Shown here in pieces: positions 1-5,886 of a stretch of 8,084 nucleotides of DNA. The stretch is from Alphaproteobacteria bacterium (lineage in GTDB: Bacteria > Pseudomonadota > Alphaproteobacteria > Sphingomonadales > Sphingomonadaceae), in contig JAENVZ010000322.1 of the NCBI GenBank assembly GCA_016650315.1, positions 1-8,084 of the forward strand, written 5' to 3'. The stretch's first letter is position 1. Each line of letters begins with the position of its first letter. The translations under genes were made by a program, and so were the position numbers. The notes under the pieces were generated by a model. It saw only the letters and a list, made by a program, of their open reading frames with translations. It did no database searches and was not told where the DNA came from.

Positions 1-1166
1 CAGTGCTCAATGGCCTCACGGCGAACAATGACATCCGGCTCGACAACACCAGTCTTGCCGCCTTCGGCCAGCTCAGTTGGAAAGTGACGGACGCCTTCAC
101 CATCCAGCCTGGCTTCCGCGTCAATTATGACAAGAAGAAGGGCCTTTACGATTCGGCGGTAACGAATGGAGCTGGCCAGCTCGTCACATTTGTCAGCACC
201 GATCCCCGCATCGTCGCCCAGCGCGGTGTTGCCGCACCGCAGCGCTTCGAGCCGAAGTTCAGCGACTGGAACTTCAGCTATGACCTGACGCTGAGTTATA
301 AGGTAGCACCCGACGTGCTCGCCTATGCGACCTATACCAAGACCTTCAAGTCGGGCGGTATCAACCTCAACGGCGTGCCGACCGATGCCGCCGGCAACCC
401 GTTGCTGGCGGCAGGTTCGGTGAAGTCGGAATCGGTGAACCATTGGGAAGCCGGCATCAAGGCGCAGTTCTGGGATCGCAAGGCCACTCTTAACCTCTCA
501 GCCTTCCGCACCGAGATCAATGACTTCCAGGCGTTGGTCAATAATGGCCAGTTGGGCGTGCTGCGCGGTTATCTTGCCAATGCAAAGAAGGTTCGTTCGC
601 AGGGAATCGAAGGCGATTTCTCGATCCGGCCGAGCGAGCGTTTCAACGTCTACGTCAATGGCGCCTATACCGATGCCAAATACCACGACTTCAAGGATGC
701 GCCGTGCCCGCCCGAGCTTTCCGGCGGCACCACGGTGACCAACGCCAAGGTGCCGAGCGCACCGGGTGTACCGGGGGGGCTCAGCCCTGCGGCCTGCGAC
801 ATTTCCGGCCAGCGCTTGCCCGGCGTATCGAAATGGACCTTCTCCTACGGTGCGGAATACAATGTTCCGATGACGCTGCTGGGCAAGGAAGGGCAGGTCT
901 ATCTCGGCTTTGATGGAAATTACCGTTCGAACTTCTCGTCCAACCCGACGCCTTCGGCCTACACCTGGGTCGATGGCTATGCCCTGTCCAACTTCCGTCT
1001 GGGCTTCCGCACTGAAAGCGGCTTCGATATTTTCGGCTGGGTGCGCAACGCCTTCGACGAGGAATACTTCGAGCTGCTACAAGTGCCGAGCGGCAACACG
1101 GGTCTGATTGTCGGCAATACCGGCGATCCCAGGACCTGGGGTGCCACCATCAAGGTGCAATTCTGA
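1..1166 (+). CDS. TonB-dependent receptor, C-terminal part (5' end outside window)
   Basis: This is the C-terminal half of an outer-membrane beta-barrel that imports a scarce ligand (siderophore, vitamin, sugar or aromatic compound) using energy passed on by TonB-ExbB-ExbD. The visible 387 residues (numbered from base 3) are alternating amphipathic strands typical of the barrel: a YTKTFKSGG strand near 111-119, a GIEGD turn at 201-205, and a closing block (LGFR...FDIFGWVRNAFDEEYFE, about 333-357) followed by GDPRTWGATIKVQF. The last residue is phenylalanine, as expected for recognition by the Bam machinery. Cys235 and Cys265 bracket a long extracellular-type loop and could form a disulfide. 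The plug domain, TonB box and signal peptide lie upstream of the window. The GTG at base 3 is only the first available codon, not the true start. The substrate cannot be told from this part. Family assignment is secure. Confidence 0.93.
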   Translation, partial: VLNGLTANNDIRLDNTSLAAFGQLSWKVTDAFTIQPGFRVNYDKKKGLYDSAVTNGAGQLVTFVSTDPRIVAQRGVAAPQRFEPKFSDWNFSYDLTLSYKVAPDVLAYATYTKTFKSGGINLNGVPTDAAGNPLLAAGSVKSESVNHWEAGIKAQFWDRKATLNLSAFRTEINDFQALVNNGQLGVLRGYLANAKKVRSQGIEGDFSIRPSERFNVYVNGAYTDAKYHDFKDAPCPPELSGGTTVTNAKVPSAPGVPGGLSPAACDISGQRLPGVSKWTFSYGAEYNVPMTLLGKEGQVYLGFDGNYRSNFSSNPTPSAYTWVDGYALSNFRLGFRTESGFDIFGWVRNAFDEEYFELLQVPSGNTGLIVGNTGDPRTWGATIKVQF

Positions 1167-1201
1167 AGCCACGCGGTCATCGGTTTCCCGCGCAACATCG
1201 G

Positions 1202-1232
1202 TGGCCGGAGGCGGTACATCTGCTTCCGGCCA
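1202..1232 (+). terminator. Hairpin downstream of the TonB-dependent receptor
   Basis: TGGCCGGAGGC (1202-1212) pairs with GCTTCCGGCCA (1222-1232) to give an 11-bp stem with a single G-U pair and a 9-base loop. It begins 35 bases after the receptor stop codon. The bases after it are pyrimidine-rich but contain no clean T run, so intrinsic termination is likely but not certain; it may simply stabilise the 3' end of the message. Confidence 0.55.
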
Positions 1233-1338
1233 TTGGACGTCTTCTCAATTCTGTTTCATTACGCCGTCATCGCGCTGGAAGAATGATAAAGATTAGCTTC
1301 CTAATGATGATTGACCCCATGGCATCGACGGCGGCGGT

Positions 1339-1581
1339 CACCTGAAGGCCGTCCCCTTCGACAAGTATGGCGTCGGCCGCGACGCGGTCGCCCTGTTCAA
1401 GGACAAGCAGGTCTCCACGCACGACCTCGCGCCCGGCTATGCGCAAGCGCATGCCGTCGCGGATTACCAGGGTCCTGGGGGGGGCCAAGAGGTCTCGCAG
1501 AGCTTCGAGCACATGTTCGGTGCGTGACTCCTGAATAACGGTGACTGCAATGGAAAATGTCGCGAAGGCCAAGAGGATGCG
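1339..1581 (-). pseudogene. Remnant of a cation-transporting P-type ATPase (actuator-domain region)
   Basis: The minus-strand translation reads LLAFATFSIAVTVIQESR, then EHVLEALRDL, then IRDGMRLRIAGREVVRGDLL and VLEQGDRVAADAILVEGDGLQ. This matches the end of membrane helix 2 and the actuator (E1-E2 ATPase) domain of P-type cation pumps: the QESR...LEALRDL helix and the VxGDLLVLExGDRVxADA segment are hallmarks. Only about 80 residues remain of a family that normally has 800-900. The TGES loop, the DKTGT phosphorylation site, the nucleotide-binding domain and the other helices are all absent. Family resemblance stops after DGLQV, and the frame then runs through unrelated sequence to a stop at 1267-1269. 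At the other end it is joined out of frame to an Hsp20 fragment. No working pump can be made from this. Confidence 0.75.
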
Positions 1582-1786
1582 GCAGTTCGATCCGGTGAAT
1601 GATCGCAGTCCGCAGCTCAGGTGGAAGAAGCCTCTGGCCGGTTATAATGAGCAGGCCATTTTCGATCGTAGCAACGACGTTGTCCGGATTGACGCCGGGC
1701 AAAGCGATCAGGATCAGCACTTCTCCATCGGTCTCCAGCATCTCGTCCGCTTCAGACCACATCCAATTACGCGAGCGAAGAGCCAT
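1580..1786 (-). pseudogene. Truncated Hsp20 / alpha-crystallin small heat-shock protein
   Basis: From ATG at 1784-1786 the minus strand reads MALRSRNWMWSEADEMLE, then TDGEVLILIALPGVNPDNVV, ATIENGLLIITGQRLLPPEL and RTAIIHRIELP. The LxxLPGVxPDxVxxxIExGxLxIxGxR block is the first half of an alpha-crystallin domain; members act as ATP-independent holdase chaperones. About 69 residues remain. The ACD end (RxxxLPxxV) and C-terminal IxI-type tail are missing, because at about 1580 the sequence switches into ATPase coding sequence in another frame; the Hsp20 frame then continues through nonsense residues to base 1397. The N-terminus also looks shortened: MWSEA is followed almost at once by LETDGEV, where relatives I recall have roughly 40 more residues, suggesting an in-frame internal deletion. 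A good ribosome binding site (GAGGAA, 1795-1800, 8 bases before ATG) survives, so a short protein could still be made. Confidence 0.7.
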
Positions 1787-1887
1787 CGGAAAAATTCCTC
1801 ATGGTAAGCGCCAGACCCAGTCGGCACGATTGCTGCCGATCGGAATACGCATAACGTCTGCCTGCCTTTATCGATCCCCCAATACAG

Positions 1888-1912
1888 ACATGGCGCGGCT
1901 GTATCATTGAAG
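1888..1912 (-). promoter_or_regulatory. Possible heat-shock (RpoH-type) promoter upstream of the Hsp20 remnant
   Basis: Read on the minus strand, CTTCAAT (1906-1912) and CGCCATGT (1888-1895) are separated by 10 bases. They resemble the enterobacterial sigma-32 pair CTTGAAA and CCCCATnT, with two mismatches and one mismatch respectively, but the spacing is slightly short and the alphaproteobacterial form is matched less well. The position, about 100 bases upstream of the Hsp20 ATG, is sensible. This is a pattern match only. Confidence 0.22.
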
Positions 1913-1982
1913 GTATCACACCTACTGAAAATTCATTTTCCTTGTAGCTCAATGAGTTGTAATGGACGCGAGTCATCGAGAA

Positions 1983-2015
1983 AGGGAATATCGCCCAATG
2001 ACCATCACCCAATGA
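1983..2015 (+). promoter_or_regulatory. Ribosome binding site and five-codon leader ORF overlapping the ArsC-like start
   Basis: AGGGA (1983-1987) is ideally placed, 10 bases, before the ATG at 1998 but 24 bases before the gene's own ATG at 2012. Translation from 1998 gives Met-Thr-Ile-Thr-Gln and stops at TGA 2013-2015, which overlaps the gene's start codon as ATGA. A ribosome ending the leader would be positioned to restart on the gene. The sequence arrangement is certain; that it controls translation is inferred. Confidence 0.55.
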
Positions 2016-2023
2016 CCATCACC
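1994..2023 (+). repeat. 14-bp tandem duplication at the start of the ArsC-like gene
   Basis: The unit CCCAATGACCATCA occurs at 1994-2007 and again at 2008-2021, followed by CC, a partial third copy. Each full unit contains an ATG. Because 14 is not a multiple of three, the two ATG codons (1998 and 2012) are in different frames and only the second leads into the gene. Perfect identity of the copies suggests a recent slippage event. Confidence 0.9.
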
Positions 2024-2365
2024 ATGTACGGCATCAGGAATTGCGACACGATCAAGAAGGCACGGATGTGGCTGGAAGGTCATGGCGTTGTCTATGATTT
2101 TCATGACTACAAGGCTGTCGGGATCGACGCGGCGCGGCTGGATGACTGGTTTGGCCAGGTTGGCTGGGAAGTGGTGCTGAACAAGGCGGGCACGACGTTT
2201 AAAAAGCTGGCCGATGCGGACAAGCAGGGGTTGAATGCGGACAAAGCGAAGGCGCTGATGATCGTTCAGCCTTCAATGATAAAGCGCCCGATGCTCGATC
2301 TTGGTGGGACGCTGCTTGTGGGGTTCAAGCCGGAGCTTTATGAGCAGGCGCTGGCTCCGGCCTGA
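2012..2365 (+). CDS. ArsC/Spx-family (YffB-like) thioredoxin-fold protein
   Basis: This 117-residue protein has the size and layout of the YffB branch of the ArsC/Spx family: a beta strand and active-site loop YGIRNCDTIKKA near the N-terminus, VVYDFHDYK (about 26-34), GWEVVLNKAGTTFKKL (about 50-65), and the MIKRPMLDLGGTLLVGF block (about 87-103) before a short C-terminal helix. There is one active-site cysteine (NCDT) rather than a CxxC pair, as in YffB, whose function is not well settled; a glutathione-linked thiol reductase role has been proposed. True arsenate reduction is not supported, since no other arsenic genes are nearby. The start at 2012 gives MTITMYGIRNCD, matching the family's usual N-terminus; ATG 2024 is a possible shorter start. 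The open frame extends to 1907, but that part looks non-coding. It is first in a probable operon with the RidA-like and acyltransferase genes; the 14-bp duplication alters its leader. Confidence 0.88.
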   Translation: MTITMYGIRNCDTIKKARMWLEGHGVVYDFHDYKAVGIDAARLDDWFGQVGWEVVLNKAGTTFKKLADADKQGLNADKAKALMIVQPSMIKRPMLDLGGTLLVGFKPELYEQALAPA

Positions 2366-2402
2366 TCGAATCGCTTCCATAACAACAGGATTCCCACGCA
2401 CC

Positions 2403-2786
2403 ATGACACGCACCCTGATTTCCTCCGGCTCGCCCTTTGAAAAGACTGTCGGTTACAGCCGTGCGGTGGTGCAGGGCGATTGGTGCTTTGTGGCGGGGAC
2501 GACTGGATATGACCCGAAAACCCGCGCAATGCCGGACGATGTGAAGGATCAGGCGAGGAATGCGCTGGCCGTAGTGGCAAAGGCGCTGGCAGAAGGCGGT
2601 TTTGCGCTCACTGATGTCGTGCGGGCGACTTATTATATCACCGACATGGCCTATTGGGACGAAATCGGCCCGGTGCTGGGTGAGATGTTCGGGGATATTC
2701 GACCGGCGGCAAGCTGTCTGGTGGTTGGCCTTGTGAAACCGGAAATGAAGTTTGAGGTCGAAGTGACAGCTTTGCGGCGATCCTGA
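2403..2786 (+). CDS. RidA-family (YjgF/YER057c/UK114) protein lacking the catalytic arginine
   Basis: This 127-residue protein fits the RidA fold, a small trimeric enzyme. Archetypal RidA hydrolyses reactive enamine/imine intermediates released by PLP enzymes such as threonine dehydratase. Visible family features are GDWCFVAGTTGYDP (25-38), the helix QARNALAVVAKALAEGGFALTDVV (about 50-73) followed by YYITDMAYW, and the closing block IRPAASCLVVGLVKPEMKFE then VEVTAL (99-124). In RidA itself the motif is PARS, whose Arg binds the substrate carboxylate; here residues 101-104 read PAAS, so the Arg is replaced by Ala. This places it with Rid subfamilies not expected to have imine deaminase activity. 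The start at 2403 is preceded by AGGA (2387-2390) with a rather long 12-base spacer. The gene lies 37 bases after the ArsC-like gene and 9 bases before the acyltransferase, consistent with one transcript. Confidence 0.88.
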   Translation: MTRTLISSGSPFEKTVGYSRAVVQGDWCFVAGTTGYDPKTRAMPDDVKDQARNALAVVAKALAEGGFALTDVVRATYYITDMAYWDEIGPVLGEMFGDIRPAASCLVVGLVKPEMKFEVEVTALRRS

Positions 2787-2795
2787 GCAAAAGAC

Positions 2796-3878
2796 ATGGT
2801 CACACCCGCCCTTGATGTCCGGCTATCGGCGCTTGGGGACCAGAGCGTTCTGGGAGATCGCTGGCAGGGGCTTGAAGCACGATCGCAGGCGAGCTTCTTT
2901 CTGGGCTGGACCTGGATGGGGGCATGGCTTGCATCCACTGGCGTCCGCCCGGAATTGCTGAGCGTCCAGGGCGAAGGTCAGGACATTGCACTGGCGCTGA
3001 TCGGTCGCGGCATGGCGCGACGGCTATTGGGTAAGGCGGCGACGCTGTATCTCAATCAGTCGGGCCATGGCCCCGCCGATCGGAGTTTCATCGAATATAA
3101 TGGCTTGTTGATGGCCGACGATGCGCCCGATGGGGTGGAAGCGGCCGTCATGACCCAACTGTTTGCGCGCAATGACTGGCGAGTGCTGCGGCTTGCCGGA
3201 ATGCTGCCCGATGCTCTGCTTGCTGCGGCAGGGAGATTCCATCGCAGGATGATCGTCGTCCAATCACCGGCCTATTTTGTCGATCTGGACGCTGTTCGTG
3301 CGGCGGAGGGGAATTATCTGTCCTTGCTGAGCGCCAACAGCCGTAGCCAGATCCGCCGTTCCATGCGCGAATATGGCGAGGATGATCTGAAGGTGACGCG
3401 GGCATCGACGATGGCGGAGGCGGATGACTGGCTGGCCGAAATGGCGGTGTTGAATGCGGGGCGTCATGCCGACAATGCATGGGATGAACCGCTTTTTCGG
3501 GCCTTTGCGCGCGAGTTGGTGTCGCGTGGACTGGAAAATGATGAGGTTGAGTTGTTGCGAATGAAGCAGGGCGGACATTCGCTCGGTTATTTGCTGAATG
3601 TTGTCTATCGCGGGCGAGCGATGAATTATCAGTCGGCTTTTGCGCCGGGCCTGTCGTCAAAGGCAAAGCCGGGCCTGATGTGCCATGGTGCCGCCGTGGC
3701 GCGCTATGCCGATATGGGTTGTGGTCTTTATTCCCTGCTGGCGGGCGATGACCAATATAAGCAAAGCCTGTCGACCGGGCATGATGTGTTGCAGTGGTGG
3801 AACCTGGAACGCTTTTCTCCGATGCTAGAGATTGAGCATCTGCTCCGCCTGATATTCAGACGCCCAGTTTCCGCATGA
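2796..3878 (+). CDS. CelD/BcsL-type (Acetyltransf_6, GNAT/FemAB-like) acyltransferase
   Basis: This 360-residue, apparently cytosolic protein has the two-lobed architecture of the BioF2-like/CelD group within the GNAT and FemAB superfamily. The N-terminal lobe shows FFLGWTWMGAWL (about 34-45), the position where the family usually has a PFxSxxWLxxW segment. A basic helix SANSRSQIRRSMREY (179-193) and the C-terminal YSLLAGDDQYKQSL (312-325) are characteristic. Members transfer acyl or aminoacyl groups, and several act in exopolysaccharide or cellulose modification; donor and acceptor cannot be read from the sequence. No signal peptide or membrane helix is seen. The gene starts 9 bases after the RidA-like stop with no strong ribosome binding site, suggesting coupling to upstream translation. 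Its last 23 bases overlap tail to tail with the cupin-like gene on the other strand. It is distantly similar in plan to the minus-strand acyltransferase at 4713-5831. Confidence 0.85.
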   Translation: MVTPALDVRLSALGDQSVLGDRWQGLEARSQASFFLGWTWMGAWLASTGVRPELLSVQGEGQDIALALIGRGMARRLLGKAATLYLNQSGHGPADRSFIEYNGLLMADDAPDGVEAAVMTQLFARNDWRVLRLAGMLPDALLAAAGRFHRRMIVVQSPAYFVDLDAVRAAEGNYLSLLSANSRSQIRRSMREYGEDDLKVTRASTMAEADDWLAEMAVLNAGRHADNAWDEPLFRAFARELVSRGLENDEVELLRMKQGGHSLGYLLNVVYRGRAMNYQSAFAPGLSSKAKPGLMCHGAAVARYADMGCGLYSLLAGDDQYKQSLSTGHDVLQWWNLERFSPMLEIEHLLRLIFRRPVSA

Positions 3879-4716
3879 TGCGATAGGCGAGGCGGGCCAG
3901 CGCCTGCCGTTCGGGCGTTTTGCCAACAGGTACGGGCGGCAGGGACAATCGGCGAAGCGTTGCATTCAGACTGTGCAGTTCCCCCTCGGCCACACTGCGT
4001 TTCGAACGCCAGGTGATTGAAAAGCTGATGGAAACGGCCGGACCATTCTGTACGAAATGCGGTGCCTTGACGGGAACCAGCAGGGCGTCGCCGGGGGTAA
4101 GGTGCACATCTGTTCCCTTGGCGAGAAAGGCATCGTCCCAGACAAGGTTGCGGTGGCCGCCGCCGTGGAAGCTCTCACTCTGGCGGGGTGGCACCAGCGC
4201 ATCGTCGCCAGCGGGAAAGATGGTCATGGTCTTCTCGCCTTCGATCTGCAGCAGGATGTTATGTTCCGGGTCCATGTGGAAGGGCGTGATGCTGCCGGGT
4301 GAGGAGAGGAAGATGAAGGCCTCCATATGCAGCATCGGTCCGGTTTGCGCCTCTACCAGCGGAGCGATTTCGGCCAATACGCTTTCTAGTAATGCCTGGT
4401 AGGCGCGGTCGCATTCGACGTTTTTAAGCACCATCCATGACCCGTTGCCGTCTATACCGCGGATCGTATCGTCAATGGACAGGCCGTTGACCGGTGTGTC
4501 TTCAGGCCGAATGCCAAGCGGCAGGTCGCCGCGATTATATTCGACGTGGTCGTCAGGCAATCGTCCGGCCAGCGCAGCCAGGGCTTCGCGCGCAAACAGG
4601 GGATGATCAGAAAGAGTGTGGCCAAGCGGGGCGTGAGCATCGGGATAGGCCTGTTCGAACAAAGCCAGTGCCGTGTCGGGAAAGGCGCGGCGGATGATGT
4701 CAGTCTGAATTGTCAT
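3856..4716 (-). CDS. Cupin-like (JmjC/cupin_8) putative Fe(II)/2-oxoglutarate oxygenase
   Basis: The 286-residue product has a cupin/JmjC double-stranded beta helix in its middle and C-terminal part. The metal motif is visible as HMD in TPFHMDPEHNILLQIEGEK (His147, Asp149), and the distal histidine is probably His220 in VPVKAPHFVQNG, giving the HxD...H facial triad that binds Fe(II). Relatives hydroxylate proteins or small molecules using 2-oxoglutarate and oxygen; some are annotated, without evidence, as transcription factors. There is no DNA-binding domain here. The start at 4716 is chosen because its ATG overlaps the upstream acyltransferase stop as ATGA (4713-4716), a classic coupled arrangement, and homologous-looking sequence begins there; the open frame runs back to 4887 but that part is antisense-like arginine-rich nonsense lying inside the upstream gene. 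The substrate is unknown; the tight pairing with an acyltransferase suggests the two act on the same molecule. Confidence 0.85.
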   Translation of the reverse strand: MTIQTDIIRRAFPDTALALFEQAYPDAHAPLGHTLSDHPLFAREALAALAGRLPDDHVEYNRGDLPLGIRPEDTPVNGLSIDDTIRGIDGNGSWMVLKNVECDRAYQALLESVLAEIAPLVEAQTGPMLHMEAFIFLSSPGSITPFHMDPEHNILLQIEGEKTMTIFPAGDDALVPPRQSESFHGGGHRNLVWDDAFLAKGTDVHLTPGDALLVPVKAPHFVQNGPAVSISFSITWRSKRSVAEGELHSLNATLRRLSLPPVPVGKTPERQALARLAYRIMRKLGV

Positions 4717-5831
4717 GGTTCGTTCTTGCCGTTGATGGCGCGCAGCCGCGCTGTGACATGATCGGCGACCTGCATGGCGTACCATGCGATTGATCGCCGG
4801 ACGCCGCGAAGGGCGACGCGATATTGAACGATGTGGCGGCGTTCGGCCCAGAGGCTGTCGATCATCGGATGACCGGGCGCGGCGCAACTGTCCATCCAGT
4901 CCGGGCCATTACCATCCAGCACATGGCGCAGATTGTCGATTTCGATGAGCACGCCGGGCGAAAAGCGCGCCATTGTTTCGTCAAAGGCGATCTTGAAGGA
5001 AAAGCCGCCCTGGCCCATCAGGAAATTGACCAGCATTGCGATGGGTTTACCGTCAAAATCGAGGCGCAGGAAATCGAGCGTCCCGTCCGCAAAGGCTGAG
5101 GCCACGCTGTCCCGGAAAAAGGCGGCGTCGGCGGGGTGGCAGGCCATTGCGGTGCCCTCGACACCTTTCCATCCGGCCAGTTCAAGCGCCAGAAATGCGT
5201 CACACCATGCGCCAAGGTCATCCGCATCGGTCAGAGTGCTGCTCGTCACGGTGCCCAATTCGTTCAGGCGTTTTTGAAGACGGCGGATTTCCTTGCGCTT
5301 TTTGCTGCGAATATGGGTTTCCCAATAATCGTCAGCACAGAGCGGGCTTTTCAGAAAGGCGCGCTCATAACGATGGACAGGGCGCAGGCCACGGCGTTGA
5401 CGGGCGCAGAGTTCCTGCAATGCGGCGACGTTTGCGCCGTCTGAATCAAGGCCGGTCAGATGCAGAAAATGGGGAGCCCAGTCCGCACTGTCCAGTGCCG
5501 ACAAGAAATGTTCCCAAGCGTGAATTTCCTCTCCCTGGCGGATCATTGGCGCGCCGAAGAAGCAATGGCGATAGGTCCAGTTGGTAACGTTGGCGATGGG
5601 ATACCGGCCATGATGAGGCGCAATGACGACTGGTAGCAGGCCGATCAGCACGTCATCCTGCCATGCTTCGATCAGGCGGACGTCATCCTGCCCCTCCAGA
5701 TGGCGGAGCGCGGGAAGAATCATGGCGGGCGTATAGAAGCAGTTGGCCTCCGCCGCGTTCGCAGCCAGCGATTCCCAAGCTGAGCGCAATTTTGCCGCGC
5801 TGTGCAATGCTGGATCAGGCGTCATGTCCAT
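4713..5831 (-). CDS. CelD/BcsL-type (Acetyltransf_6, GNAT/FemAB-like) acyltransferase
   Basis: The product (372 residues from 5831) belongs to the same broad family as the plus-strand acyltransferase. It shows EANCFYTPAMILPAL (about 28-42), VTNWTYRHCFFGAPMI (82-97), the basic helix HIRSKKRKEIRRLQKRLNEL (173-192), LELAGWKGVEGTAM (216-229), FLRLDFDGKPIAMLVNF (254-270) and the acetyl-transferase fold end FKIAFDE...FSPGVLIEID (279-299). The ELAGWKG motif is typical of CelD-like members. No signal peptide is clear. Start choice is uncertain: ATG 5831 and ATG 5825 lack a good ribosome binding site; ATG 5897 has a GGGGTGG stretch upstream but would add 22 residues encoded by AT-richer, non-coding-looking DNA, and it lies in a 13-bp tandem duplication. 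I prefer 5831. It is the first gene of a coupled pair with the cupin-like gene, divergent from the chemoreceptor. Confidence 0.84.
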   Translation of the reverse strand: MDMTPDPALHSAAKLRSAWESLAANAAEANCFYTPAMILPALRHLEGQDDVRLIEAWQDDVLIGLLPVVIAPHHGRYPIANVTNWTYRHCFFGAPMIRQGEEIHAWEHFLSALDSADWAPHFLHLTGLDSDGANVAALQELCARQRRGLRPVHRYERAFLKSPLCADDYWETHIRSKKRKEIRRLQKRLNELGTVTSSTLTDADDLGAWCDAFLALELAGWKGVEGTAMACHPADAAFFRDSVASAFADGTLDFLRLDFDGKPIAMLVNFLMGQGGFSFKIAFDETMARFSPGVLIEIDNLRHVLDGNGPDWMDSCAAPGHPMIDSLWAERRHIVQYRVALRGVRRSIAWYAMQVADHVTARLRAINGKNEP

Positions 5832-5886
5832 AGGGACGAGCAGATACAGGGTAAAGATTAGGGAAAGGCTAAAAGCCGGTTCTTTG

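Larger units (their letters stand above)
1167..2011. other. 845-base stretch with no intact gene
   Basis: Between the receptor stop and the ArsC-like gene no complete protein family is visible in any frame. The stretch contains the receptor 3' hairpin, minus-strand remnants of a P-type ATPase and an Hsp20 protein (1339-1786), a possible heat-shock promoter for the latter (1888-1912), and a tandem duplication just before the next gene. Bases 1233-1338 and about 1801-1887 show nothing further that I can name, apart from a small TCGGCA/TGCCGA inverted repeat at 1821-1839. A run of eight G at 1477-1484 lies in the ATPase remnant. Confidence 0.7.

Noticed and set aside
1477..1484. Run of eight G as a phase-variation tract
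   Set aside because: It lies in a decayed ATPase fragment that could not be functional in any frame, so slippage there would have no evident effect.
1541..1910. Overlapping plus-strand ORFs across the Hsp20 and ATPase remnants
   Set aside because: They have no family resemblance and are explained as antisense frames of the two recognised minus-strand fragments.
1907..2011. N-terminal extension of the ArsC-like protein using ATG 1907
   Set aside because: The extra 35 residues are unlike the family, which begins right at the MxxxMYGIxNCD stretch; no ribosome binding site fits 1907, and the added DNA includes the promoter-like and duplicated region.
1994..2023. CRISPR-like repeat
   Set aside because: There are only two head-to-tail copies, with no spacers between them; it is a simple tandem duplication. 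No CRISPR array, tRNA or rRNA was seen in the window.
2012..2365. Arsenic-resistance gene arsC
   Set aside because: The sequence follows the YffB branch (NCDT, KRP block, about 117 residues), and no arsR, arsB or acr3 is present nearby.
3148..3666. 172-codon minus-strand ORF opposite the plus-strand acyltransferase
   Set aside because: It is rich in Pro, His, Arg and Ser with no recognisable motif, as expected for the antisense of a GC-rich gene; the plus strand encodes a clear family member.
4717..4887. N-terminal extension of the cupin-like protein to 4887
   Set aside because: It would lie entirely inside the upstream acyltransferase in another frame and reads as arginine-rich shadow sequence. 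The ATGA overlap at 4713-4716 gives a better start.
5036..5587. 183-codon plus-strand ORF opposite the minus-strand acyltransferase
   Set aside because: It is an arginine-rich shadow of a well-supported gene, with no family features.
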